Source: Thermosulfuriphilus ammonigenes (GTDB lineage Bacteria > Desulfobacterota > Thermodesulfobacteria > Thermodesulfobacteriales > ST65). From it: a stretch of 64,000 nucleotides of DNA. Of the stretch, positions 43,316 to 51,189 are shown one piece after another. The stretch is from NCBI RefSeq assembly GCF_011207455.1, contig NZ_CP048877.1, forward strand, positions 2,038,576 to 2,102,575. Direction: 5' to 3'. The position numbers and the translations under genes are program-made. The notes beneath the pieces were generated by a model that worked only from the letters and a program-made list of their open reading frames with translations, ran no database searches and was not told where the DNA came from. Each line of letters opens with the position of its first letter. The stretch's first letter is position 1.

Positions 43316-45127
43316 ATGCCTGGTATTGCGGGATTTTTCCTTAAGGAAGGTGGCGATTTTGTCTCTCTGGCCAAGAATATGGCCCAGACCCTGAGTCAGA
43401 ATCGTAAGCATCACCTGAGTCTCTATGTGGCCCAGGATAGAGGGCTGGCCTTGTCACGGGTGGGATATTCCTTCCCCAATCTGGGGCCAGGGGCTGGTCT
43501 GCTAGAAGATGAAGATATAGCCTTGGTCTTTGACGGTGAGCTCTACGGCGAGACCCCCTCTCCTGATCCTCTTTTCCTCCAGAAATCTTTGAAAGAAAGG
43601 GGGCTCTCAGCCCTTTCAGAGCTAAGAGGGGTCTTTAGCCTGGCTGTCTTCGAAAAAGGGCCTTCAAGACTCCTTCTTATAAGCGACAAATTCGGCCTCA
43701 AACCCCTTTACTATACCCTTGTATCTCAAGGGGTCCTTTTTGCCTCTGAGATCAAGGCCCTTCTTTGTCATCCGGGTGTTTCCCGAGAGCCCGATATGGA
43801 GGCCCTGGCTGATTTTTTCTATTACGGCCATCTTCTTGGAGACCGAACCCCTTTTAGGGACATAAAGCTCCTTTCCCCCGGCAGTGTCTTGATTCTCTCT
43901 GAAGAGGGCACTTTTCGGGTAGAGCCTTACTGGCGTTTGAGGGAGCTCTTTGTTTCTCAAGAAGAATACGAAGATGGTCTGCTGGCCTCAGTGGTAGAGG
44001 CTTTCGGGGAGGCCGTCAGGAAGAGGCTACGCTTTAAAGAAGAGCTGGGGATCTCCCTTTCCGGAGGGCTTGATTCCCGGGCCATCCTGGCAGCCATGGA
44101 AGAGGAGGCCCGAAGGATTCCCTCCTATACCTTGGGGCTTAAGGGCTGTCAGGATGAGCGCTTCTCGGCCCAGATGGCCCAGATATGTGGGACGCGACAC
44201 GTCTTTGTAGAGATAACCCAGGAACACCTCAAAGACTTTCTCGATCTGGCCGAAACCCTTATTCGCTTGAGCGACGGAATGTATCACCCCCATGAATCCA
44301 CAGAAAAGGCCGCCCTTGAGTATTTCCGTCAGGCTCCCTTTAGGATCCTCCTTCGGGGCCACGGAGGAGAGATCGCCAAGGCCTCTCTGGCCTATCCAGT
44401 TCAACCCAGCCGGGAGCTTCTCGGCCTTAAAGACCCCGAGAAGGCCATGGGCTTTATCTTTCAGCGGGCCAATCTTGTCCTTCGAGATGTTGATCCCGGT
44501 AAACTTTTTCTTGCTGAGGAGCTAAAAAGAGAGAGCTCTCGGGCCCGGGAGGCCCTTGAAGAGGTCCTGGGCGAGGTGGCTGGCCTTCTTCACCCTGTAG
44601 ATCTTTCTCTCTATTATTTCATTAAGGAGTATATCCGTCGCCAGGCGGTGGCTTCCCTGGCCATCTTCCGTAGCCAGGTGGATATTCGTCTTCCTTTTCT
44701 GGATGAGGACTTCCTGGCCCTTCTTCTCCGTCTTCCACCTCAGAGACGCTGGTCCGGTGAGGTTCACCTGGAGATCATCAAACGCTACCGGCCAGCCCTG
44801 ATAAAGGTTCCCAACTCCAATACCGGGGCCCCCCTTGATGCCGGTCGAGTGAGGCTTTTTCTAACAGACAAATTCAACTCTCTCCTCAAAAAGCTCAGCC
44901 TGCCTGGCTTCAGGCATTATACCGAGTTTGATCGCTGGCAGAGGGAGCATTTTCGGGAAACCATAAAGAAGATCCTTTTTGCTGAGAGAACCTTGAAACG
45001 GGGAATCTATCACCCTGAGGGGCTTCGCAGGGTCTATGAAGCCCACGTCTCTGGCCAGCGCAACTATGCTCACCTCCTGGGCACCATGGTGGGGGTGGAG
45101 CTATGGTTCCGAAACTTTGTTGACTAA
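43316..45127 (+). CDS. asparagine synthase-like protein lacking the glutaminase cysteine
   Basis: A 603-residue AsnB paralogue. The N-terminus reads MPGIAGFF: the nucleophile Cys2 of class II glutaminases is Pro, so glutamine hydrolysis should be lost. FDGELYGE and SDKFGLKPLYY still mark the fold. The synthetase half keeps the pyrophosphate loop SGGLDS near residue 247, but the usual SGDGGDE loop reads RGHGGEI. The HRGPD-type loop is also not recognisable. It may use free ammonia or another amine, as in beta-lactam synthetase-type or amide-ligase relatives. Last gene of the 37.5-45.1 kb operon; its end overlaps the convergent PL26-like gene by 4 nt. Confidence 0.8.
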   Translation: MPGIAGFFLKEGGDFVSLAKNMAQTLSQNRKHHLSLYVAQDRGLALSRVGYSFPNLGPGAGLLEDEDIALVFDGELYGETPSPDPLFLQKSLKERGLSALSELRGVFSLAVFEKGPSRLLLISDKFGLKPLYYTLVSQGVLFASEIKALLCHPGVSREPDMEALADFFYYGHLLGDRTPFRDIKLLSPGSVLILSEEGTFRVEPYWRLRELFVSQEEYEDGLLASVVEAFGEAVRKRLRFKEELGISLSGGLDSRAILAAMEEEARRIPSYTLGLKGCQDERFSAQMAQICGTRHVFVEITQEHLKDFLDLAETLIRLSDGMYHPHESTEKAALEYFRQAPFRILLRGHGGEIAKASLAYPVQPSRELLGLKDPEKAMGFIFQRANLVLRDVDPGKLFLAEELKRESSRAREALEEVLGEVAGLLHPVDLSLYYFIKEYIRRQAVASLAIFRSQVDIRLPFLDEDFLALLLRLPPQRRWSGEVHLEIIKRYRPALIKVPNSNTGAPLDAGRVRLFLTDKFNSLLKKLSLPGFRHYTEFDRWQREHFRETIKKILFAERTLKRGIYHPEGLRRVYEAHVSGQRNYAHLLGTMVGVELWFRNFVD

Positions 45128-47673
45128 CTCACCGACCAGAGGATCAGACCGATCCCGGTCAGGATCAGGGTGGCCAAAGAGAGGCGCTTGATCTTCTTCA
45201 GGGCCCTTATCTTCTGGGGAACAAATTCCACCGGGGGACCAAAGCTGGTCTGGTGAGGCTCGGGAAGGGGAGGCTCTGGGGAGGGGTTCTTTTTAAACCA
45301 GGCCTGGCTATAGCCGGTGCTAAGGATTATGGCCAGAGGGCGGGTGTAATGCCTGGTTTTAAAGGTAAGAAGCCCCTTTAGGCTCCGGTCAAAAAAATAC
45401 TCACTCTTTTCCCTGAAGAGCCGCCGCTCTTCTTCGCTTGAGGCAAAAAAAGCCGCCAGATTAAAGACCTCGGCCTTTCTTATCTCCTGGGCGGCCCAGG
45501 TCTCGGTGGGGTATTCCAGGAGCTCCGGGCGGTCAAGATAGTAGTATTCGTGTTGGGCCATCCAGCGAGCGTAGTGCAGCAGGGCTGCTCGACCATAGGC
45601 AAACATTTCATCTAGGTCCTGCCATTCCATTTTAAGGAAGAGATAGCGCCCCAAGACCTGGAGGAAGACCAAGTACGACCAGCGCTCCTCGGGTTGGTCA
45701 AGCCCCCGTGCCTGGATGTCGTCTTCGGGATGGATGCAGCGGCGGATGAGCTCCTCGGCCTTCTGGATATATTTTCTCCTCTGGGTGAGCCGGAAGGCCT
45801 CAAGGAGGCAGTTTATGGAGTTGCCGGCGCCTCTCCCTGGTCCGTGATACCAGGGGTCTCTTGTCTGGCTGGCCAGACCACTAGGACTTCGGTCGATCCA
45901 GGTAAGGAGTTTGTAAGGACGATCCATATCTATTACGTGCTCAGCCAGTTCGATAACAGCCTCCCGGGAGCGAGGGTCTCCGGTGAGCAGGTGGTGCAGA
46001 AGGAGGCCCGAGGAGTAAAGGTGCTCATTGGAGGGGCCTCCTCCGGTAACTCCGGCGTCTCGAGAGTAGCAACGGTGAGTAGCCCGGTAGGCGTCAACAT
46101 AGTGATAGGTGTGCCAGAAGAGGCCATGGTTGTAAGCAGGTTTGTCCTCATCTGTATGATAGATGTCTATATCATAGACATGTCTGGCCAGCTCATCGGC
46201 CAGATGAAACCAGCGTCTGTCCCCCGAACGGAGAAACCGGAAGAGACCTCCGTATATCACGTCATACTGGTTGTTGTAGTGGGATATAAGGGGAGTGGAG
46301 GCCTGGTTGAAGGCGTTTTCATGGTCGGCATAAAGGTCACCGAAATGGCGCCAGCCATATTCGTCAATTACTTCTCTCTTAACAAAGAAAGACTGCGGGC
46401 CTTCAATGGCCTCCTGAAGTAGATGGTGATAGAGACGATGCGGGTCCTCTTTCTCCGGAAGAAAGAAGTTAAGGGCTCCGCTTCTTTCTACCCAGGTCGA
46501 ATCAAGGCAGGGGACAAGGGGAGCCGCGAGCCAGAGAAGGGAGGGAGGGGCAACACCGGCAGGTGAGAAGGCCAGCCAGAAGACGTGGGTTTTTCTCTCC
46601 CCTCCCTGGAGTTCATGAAGATCGGCGTGTTCTTCCGGAAACAGCCCCAGGCTGAAGCCTGACTCTTGGCACCTTAAGGCCTTGGGAAAGTTCTGCCAGA
46701 AGTGGGTCATCCCCAAAGATACCTGAGCCCCGAGGCCGGCCACACGCAGGAAAGGGGTGGCCCGCAGGCCTTGGCTAATCTTCCCGGGGGTCTTGAGCTG
46801 GAACCCCTTAAATTTTAAGGGGATTTTCCCATGACGATTTACGTGATTTCGACTCTGCCAGTTATCTCCACCGCTGGAGTCCTGATAAAGAGTCATCTGA
46901 GGAGGATGGAGGTAAAGGGGTTCGGTGTGGCTATCTGGCTGAATCCAGGCCTCTCTGATGGGCGTCTTAAGGAGGAAGGAGAAATCCCTGATGAACATGG
47001 AGCCTGGATCTCCCAGATCCCAGTAGCCACCCCGATGACGAGCCCTCCGGGGATTGAGGAGCTCTACTTCCACCCGAACCATAGAAAGCCCGGCAAAAAA
47101 GGAGAGCCTCTGCCGAAAACGGAGGTCAAGCCCTTGACGCCGGCAGCGGAAAGTTCCCCGGACAAGTAAGGTGGCTCGTAGGGGGCCAGAGACCTCAAAG
47201 GTGGCCTTTTCTCTCTTAAAGGGTACTTCCTGGCCCCGGCTTCCTTTGAGGCGCCAGAGAAGGCGCATTTGAGGGGCTTTCTCAGGCAGAATTACGACCT
47301 CTGGAAGGACATCCTCCAGGGAGAGTCTGAAGACAGCCGCTCCGGTGTTGATCTCCAGGCCGGCGGGCCCCTTATGGGTGCTAAGGCTGACAGGGGGCTT
47401 TGAGGGAGGCCCCTGGATAATAGAGTAAGTAGTCTTTCCTTTGGGCGGAAGCGTGGCCAGAAAATCAACCAGGGCCCACTTGATACTTCTGTCAGGCCAT
47501 CGGACCAAAGGGGTGACCTGGCAGGGTACGGCCTGGCCCTTTTCGTCCACTAAGGCCAGCTCTTCTGGCTCCCGGACAAACCCGCGGGGCCAAGGGACCC
47601 CTACACTTACGGGTTCTCCAAGACGCTTAAGACCTAGAGGTTCTTCAAGAAAGATAAGGCTCCCTGGAGGCAT
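45124..47673 (-). CDS. RIFT-barrel PL26/YetA-like protein (putative exo-rhamnogalacturonan lyase family)
   Basis: An 849-residue protein. Residues 1-85 are the RIFT-barrel start of the family (PVSVGVPWPRGFV, then VPCQVTPLVRWPDRSIKWAL). The middle is a long beta-sandwich, and the C-terminal third is an (alpha/alpha)-toroid-like region (HHLLTGDPRSREAVIELAEH). A final hydrophobic helix (LATLILTGIGLILWS) suggests membrane anchoring. No N-terminal signal is visible, so its topology is unusual for a lyase acting outside. The family cleaves rhamnose-galacturonate chains in its few studied members; the real substrate here may be the locally made glycan. Convergent with the six-gene operon. Confidence 0.72.
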   Translation of the reverse strand: MPPGSLIFLEEPLGLKRLGEPVSVGVPWPRGFVREPEELALVDEKGQAVPCQVTPLVRWPDRSIKWALVDFLATLPPKGKTTYSIIQGPPSKPPVSLSTHKGPAGLEINTGAAVFRLSLEDVLPEVVILPEKAPQMRLLWRLKGSRGQEVPFKREKATFEVSGPLRATLLVRGTFRCRRQGLDLRFRQRLSFFAGLSMVRVEVELLNPRRARHRGGYWDLGDPGSMFIRDFSFLLKTPIREAWIQPDSHTEPLYLHPPQMTLYQDSSGGDNWQSRNHVNRHGKIPLKFKGFQLKTPGKISQGLRATPFLRVAGLGAQVSLGMTHFWQNFPKALRCQESGFSLGLFPEEHADLHELQGGERKTHVFWLAFSPAGVAPPSLLWLAAPLVPCLDSTWVERSGALNFFLPEKEDPHRLYHHLLQEAIEGPQSFFVKREVIDEYGWRHFGDLYADHENAFNQASTPLISHYNNQYDVIYGGLFRFLRSGDRRWFHLADELARHVYDIDIYHTDEDKPAYNHGLFWHTYHYVDAYRATHRCYSRDAGVTGGGPSNEHLYSSGLLLHHLLTGDPRSREAVIELAEHVIDMDRPYKLLTWIDRSPSGLASQTRDPWYHGPGRGAGNSINCLLEAFRLTQRRKYIQKAEELIRRCIHPEDDIQARGLDQPEERWSYLVFLQVLGRYLFLKMEWQDLDEMFAYGRAALLHYARWMAQHEYYYLDRPELLEYPTETWAAQEIRKAEVFNLAAFFASSEEERRLFREKSEYFFDRSLKGLLTFKTRHYTRPLAIILSTGYSQAWFKKNPSPEPPLPEPHQTSFGPPVEFVPQKIRALKKIKRLSLATLILTGIGLILWSVS

Positions 47674-47920
47674 GATTTTTTTAATGCTGTTATTGCTAAA
47701 TAATGCCTATAATAAAAAACCAAATCTTTTTCTTTCTTTTTACTCCTATCGGGAGGATATCAAAACTTCTTTTGTCTCTTCTTTTTTGGTGCCCTTACAG
47801 AAACCCTGTTAATGAGGGACAAAATAGTCGATGCCCTTCCCATTAATATTTGCTGAGGTCCGGATTTAGTTCGATATGATATCCAGATGTGATATAAAGA
47901 TCCCTCCTGGAGGCCCGCAT
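47674..47920. other. divergent intergenic region with AT-rich tract
   Basis: It separates the PL26-like gene (minus) and the PilZ gene (plus). It holds a T-rich tract around 47725-47790 and an IS630-type end relic at 47809-47845; no convincing gene or terminator is seen. A ribosome site (GGAGG) lies before the PilZ ATG. Confidence 0.5.
47809..47845. repeat. IS630-type end relic
   Basis: TTAATGAGGGACAAAATAGTCG matches the IS630 right end of 23.8 kb in the tip TTAAT and in the 13-base core ACAAAATAGTCGA, and CATTAA closes the other side 37 bases on. It looks like an excision scar or two fused tips. Confidence 0.55.
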
Positions 47921-48280
47921 ATGAAGGACAGACGCAGATTTTCCCGGGTTCCCTTTAAGACCGAGGTTGAGGTCCTGTTTGAACGGCGCCGCTTGGCGGC
48001 CAAGAATCTTAAAGACATAAGCCTTAAAGGTCTTTACGTGGTTGCTCCCGAGAGGCCCCCTGTAGGAGAAATCTGTCAAGTAAAGGTCAAACTTACTGGG
48101 GCCGAGCCCCCGGTCGAGCTTATCTTTACCGGTGAGGTCGTCCGTCATGGACCGGACGGCTTCGCTATAGTGGTTACAGAGACCGATCTTGAAAGTTTTG
48201 CCCATCTGCGGAAACTTCTATCCTACAATCTGGCCGATCCGGAAAAGATCGAGGCCGAGCTAGGTCGACTAATCAGATAA
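47921..48280 (+). CDS. PilZ-domain c-di-GMP-binding protein
   Basis: A 119-residue protein with both PilZ signature parts: RRRFSRVPF (the RxxxR arginines that grip cyclic di-GMP) near residue 4, and DISLKGLYV (the (D/N)xSxxG motif) near residue 31. It is a single-domain receptor without an output domain, so it must act by contacting a partner. The ATG at 47921 has GGAGG upstream; an earlier in-frame start at 47876 is less likely. It sits at the edge of the glycan clusters and 32 nt before an aminopeptidase gene, so control of polysaccharide output or motility is possible. Confidence 0.87.
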   Translation: MKDRRRFSRVPFKTEVEVLFERRRLAAKNLKDISLKGLYVVAPERPPVGEICQVKVKLTGAEPPVELIFTGEVVRHGPDGFAIVVTETDLESFAHLRKLLSYNLADPEKIEAELGRLIR

Positions 48281-48312
48281 AGGATTGAAGCCTTTTCTTC
48301 AAGGAGGAGGTC

Positions 48313-49731
48313 GTGTCTAAAAAGACGAGTAAAAAACTCTATCAGGAGACCAAAAGAAAGCTCTTTCAAGAAAGACCACTGGGTTGGGATCGGCTTAGGG
48401 ACAAGGAAGAAGAGGTCTTCGAATATGCCAGGGGCTATCGGGACTTCATCTCCCAGGTGAAAACGGAAAGGGAATGTGCCGATTTTATCCTCACCCGGGC
48501 CAGGGAGGCCGGATTCTCTCTCTTTGAGGAGGCCACCCCCAAAAGCGAGCGCCTGATCTTCACCAACCGCGGGAAGGCCCTGGCCCTGGCGGTTCGGGGG
48601 GAGGAAGGCCCCAGAGGGCTTAAGATCATCGCCTCCCATATTGATTCCCCCCGGCTTGATCTTAAACCCAATCCTCTCTACGAAGAGATGGACCTGGCCT
48701 ATCTTAAGACCCACTATTATGGGGGAATCAAGAAGTTTCAGTGGTTGGCCCGTCCTCTGGCCATCCACGGGGTGGTTATCAAGGCTGACGGTCGTCGCGT
48801 TGACTTTGTCCTCGGCGAGGAGGGGCCGGTCTTCTGTATCAATGATCTACTGCCTCATCTGGCTCGAAAGGCTCAAGGGGAAAAGAAGCTCTCGGAGGCT
48901 ATTGCCGGCGAGAAGTTAAATGTTCTTTTTGGTGGTCTCCCTTTTCCGGCGGAGGAGGGGGCTGCTGAAAGGGTCAAGTTGGGAGTGCTTAAGATTTTAT
49001 CCGACCGTTTTGGCCTGGTGGAGGAAGACTTTGTCTCTGCCGACATCGAGATCGTTCCCGCCGGGCCGGCCAGAGACGTGGGCTTGGATGGGGCCTTTGT
49101 GGGTGGCTATGGTCAAGACGATCGCATCTGTGCCTTTACATCACTGACCGCCCTCCTTGAGGCCCGAAGACTTCCGGAGACCGTGCTTCTTCTCTTTCTG
49201 GATCGGGAGGAGATCGGCAGTGATGGCAACACCGGGGCCAAGAGTCGCTTTCTGGAACTGGTCCTTTCTCGTCTGCTTCGCCTCTGGGGCGAAAGGGCCC
49301 TTGAGGCCGACTCGGTTCTGGAGCTCCTTTTTCGCACCCGGGCCATCTCTGCCGACGTTACCGCCGGCATGGATCCTGACTGGCCAGAGGTTCACGAAAA
49401 GCGCAACGATGCCAAGATGGGGCGGGGGGTAGCCATAAGTAAGTATACCGGCCACGGAGGTAAGTATGGTGCCAGTGAGGCCCGGGCCGAATACATGGGC
49501 TGGCTGCGTCAGGTGCTAAATCGCGCCGGAGTAACCTGGCAGGCCGTAGATTTCGGCAAGGTGGACGAAGGTGGCGGAGGCACGGTGGCCAAGTATCTGG
49601 CTTTTCAGGGTCTGGATATCGTTGACATGGGCCCTCCACTTCTTTCTATGCACTCTCCCTTTGAGATTTGCCACAAGGTCGATCTTTTTGAGACGCATCG
49701 GGCCTACCGGGCCTTTCTGGAGGCCGAGTAG
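48313..49731 (+). CDS. M18-family aminopeptidase
   Basis: A 472-residue zinc metallopeptidase of the M18 family that removes N-terminal, often acidic, residues. ASHIDSPRLDLKP (His near residue 109) gives the first metal ligand, GQDDRICAFTSL the bridging Asp, FLDREEIGSDGNTGA the catalytic Glu pair, and LSMHSPFEICHKVDL the last His. GTG start with AAGGAGGAGG upstream. It lies 32 nt after the PilZ gene and three bases before trmI. Housekeeping peptide turnover; the length agrees with the family. Confidence 0.9.
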   Translation: MSKKTSKKLYQETKRKLFQERPLGWDRLRDKEEEVFEYARGYRDFISQVKTERECADFILTRAREAGFSLFEEATPKSERLIFTNRGKALALAVRGEEGPRGLKIIASHIDSPRLDLKPNPLYEEMDLAYLKTHYYGGIKKFQWLARPLAIHGVVIKADGRRVDFVLGEEGPVFCINDLLPHLARKAQGEKKLSEAIAGEKLNVLFGGLPFPAEEGAAERVKLGVLKILSDRFGLVEEDFVSADIEIVPAGPARDVGLDGAFVGGYGQDDRICAFTSLTALLEARRLPETVLLLFLDREEIGSDGNTGAKSRFLELVLSRLLRLWGERALEADSVLELLFRTRAISADVTAGMDPDWPEVHEKRNDAKMGRGVAISKYTGHGGKYGASEARAEYMGWLRQVLNRAGVTWQAVDFGKVDEGGGGTVAKYLAFQGLDIVDMGPPLLSMHSPFEICHKVDLFETHRAYRAFLEAE

Positions 49732-49734
49732 TCC

Positions 49735-50625
49735 ATGGATGAAATCATTCAAGAGGGAGATTGGGTTCTGCTCCTTTCTGCCAGCCGGAGCTATCTTCTT
49801 AGGGTTGAGGACCGTTCATTTCAGACCCATCGCGACAGCCTCCCTCTGGCCTCTCTTGTCGGGCGAAGATTTGGCGAGGTGGTAAGGGGTAAAAAGGGGG
49901 AGGCCTTCTTTGCCCTCAGACCGACTATTTACGACCGGATCATGAAGATCCGTCGGGTCACCCAGATCATCTATCCCAAGGATATTGGCTATATCTTACT
50001 CAAATTAGGGGTGGGGCCGGGGCAGACGGTGATTGAATGCGGTACCGGGAGCGGAAGCCTCCTTTTGGCCTTGGCCTGGGCGGTGGGGGAGGAGGGCCGG
50101 GTAATCACCTACGAGCATAACGAACGTCATCTCCAGCAGGCCAAAGAGAATCTTATCCGGGCCGGACTCACCGAAAGGGTGATTTTTAAAGGGCCTGAGG
50201 CCCGGGCCTTTGAAGAGGAAGAGGTAGCTGACGCCCTTTTTCTTGATTTGAAGACCCCCTGGGAGCTTATTCCTTCGGCCTGGCGGGCCCTCAAGGGAGG
50301 GGCCCCCCTGGGGATCCTTGTTCCCACCGCCAACCAGGTCTCTGAGGTCCTTAGATCCCTTGAACAGGAGGCCTTTTGTGCCCTGGAGGTCTTAGAGACC
50401 ATGATCCGCTTCTATAAGGCCAATCCTGAACGTCTCCGGCCCGAAGATCGAATGATAGGTCACACCGGCTACCTCATCTTTGCTCGCAAGGTATATTCAT
50501 CTTCTTCGCCGCCAGGCCAGGAAGAAGATCAGCACAGCCCCGGTGATAAAACCGCCGATGTGGGCCCACCAGGCGATTCCCCCTCTCAGTTCTCCGGGGA
50601 TGAGGAGGGCGAAGGTTCCGCTTAG
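49735..50625 (+). CDS. trmI: tRNA (adenine-N1)-methyltransferase TrmI
   Basis: SAM-dependent enzyme making 1-methyladenosine at tRNA position 58, a modification important for tRNA stability in thermophiles. ALRPTIYDRIMKIRRVTQI, YPKDIGYILLKLG, ECGTGSGSLLLALAWAVG (SAM site) and TYEHNERHLQQAKENL match TrmI. The conserved domain ends near residue 254 at YLIFARKV. The last 42 residues are Ser/Pro/Gly/Asp-rich and are read opposite the rhomboid gene end (50497-50625), so the C-terminal tail is probably a read-through extension without fold. Confidence 0.9.
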   Translation: MDEIIQEGDWVLLLSASRSYLLRVEDRSFQTHRDSLPLASLVGRRFGEVVRGKKGEAFFALRPTIYDRIMKIRRVTQIIYPKDIGYILLKLGVGPGQTVIECGTGSGSLLLALAWAVGEEGRVITYEHNERHLQQAKENLIRAGLTERVIFKGPEARAFEEEEVADALFLDLKTPWELIPSAWRALKGGAPLGILVPTANQVSEVLRSLEQEAFCALEVLETMIRFYKANPERLRPEDRMIGHTGYLIFARKVYSSSSPPGQEEDQHSPGDKTADVGPPGDSPSQFSGDEEGEGSA

Positions 50626-51180
50626 GAACTGGATCAAAAACCAGAAGATCAGAAAGACGAAGGCGGGGATCTCAACGATGGTCACCAGGAAGAAAATGGG
50701 CACCAGGGTTAAAACTCGGGCCCGGGGAAAAAGCAGAAGATACCCGCCCATGACCCCAGAGATGGCCCCTGAGGCCCCGACCATAGGCACCCCAGAGAAG
50801 GGGTGGGCGCTGAGCTGAGAGGCGGCTGCCCCCAGACCAGAGAGGATATAAAAAAGAAGATACCGCCCGTGTCCTAGCCGATCCTCGACGTTGTCTCCAA
50901 AAATGTAGAGCATCCACATGTTGCCAATAAGATGAAGCCAGCCGGCGTGTATGAACATGGAACTAAAAAGGGGGACAAGCCAGCCCTCTATGGCTAAAGG
51001 ATCGACCTGGAGAAGATAGTTGAAACGGGCCGGAATCAGGCCGTATTCCCTGACCAGGGTCTCAAGACCCTTAGGCCCCAGGATGAGCTCATAGACGAAG
51101 ACGGCCAGATTCAGGCTGATCAAAAGGTAGTTTACAGCCGGGAAGGTCCGTGAAGGGATGTTGTCCCTTAGGGGAAACAT
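50497..51180 (-). CDS. rhomboid-family intramembrane serine protease
   Basis: A 227-residue protein with about six transmembrane helices. The catalytic Ser137 lies in GASGAISG, the general-base His207 in WWAHIGGF, and HLIGNM (His83, Asn87) forms the oxyanion region. The family cuts transmembrane segments within the membrane. Its 3' end overlaps the trmI gene by 129 nt in antisense. It lies downstream of an orphan sensor kinase gene on the same strand with nine bases between, so they may be co-transcribed. Substrate unknown; one candidate class is membrane-anchored surface proteins. Confidence 0.92.
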   Translation of the reverse strand: MFPLRDNIPSRTFPAVNYLLISLNLAVFVYELILGPKGLETLVREYGLIPARFNYLLQVDPLAIEGWLVPLFSSMFIHAGWLHLIGNMWMLYIFGDNVEDRLGHGRYLLFYILSGLGAAASQLSAHPFSGVPMVGASGAISGVMGGYLLLFPRARVLTLVPIFFLVTIVEIPAFVFLIFWFLIQFLSGTFALLIPGELRGGIAWWAHIGGFITGAVLIFFLAWRRRR

Positions 51181-51189
51181 GGACTTTGC

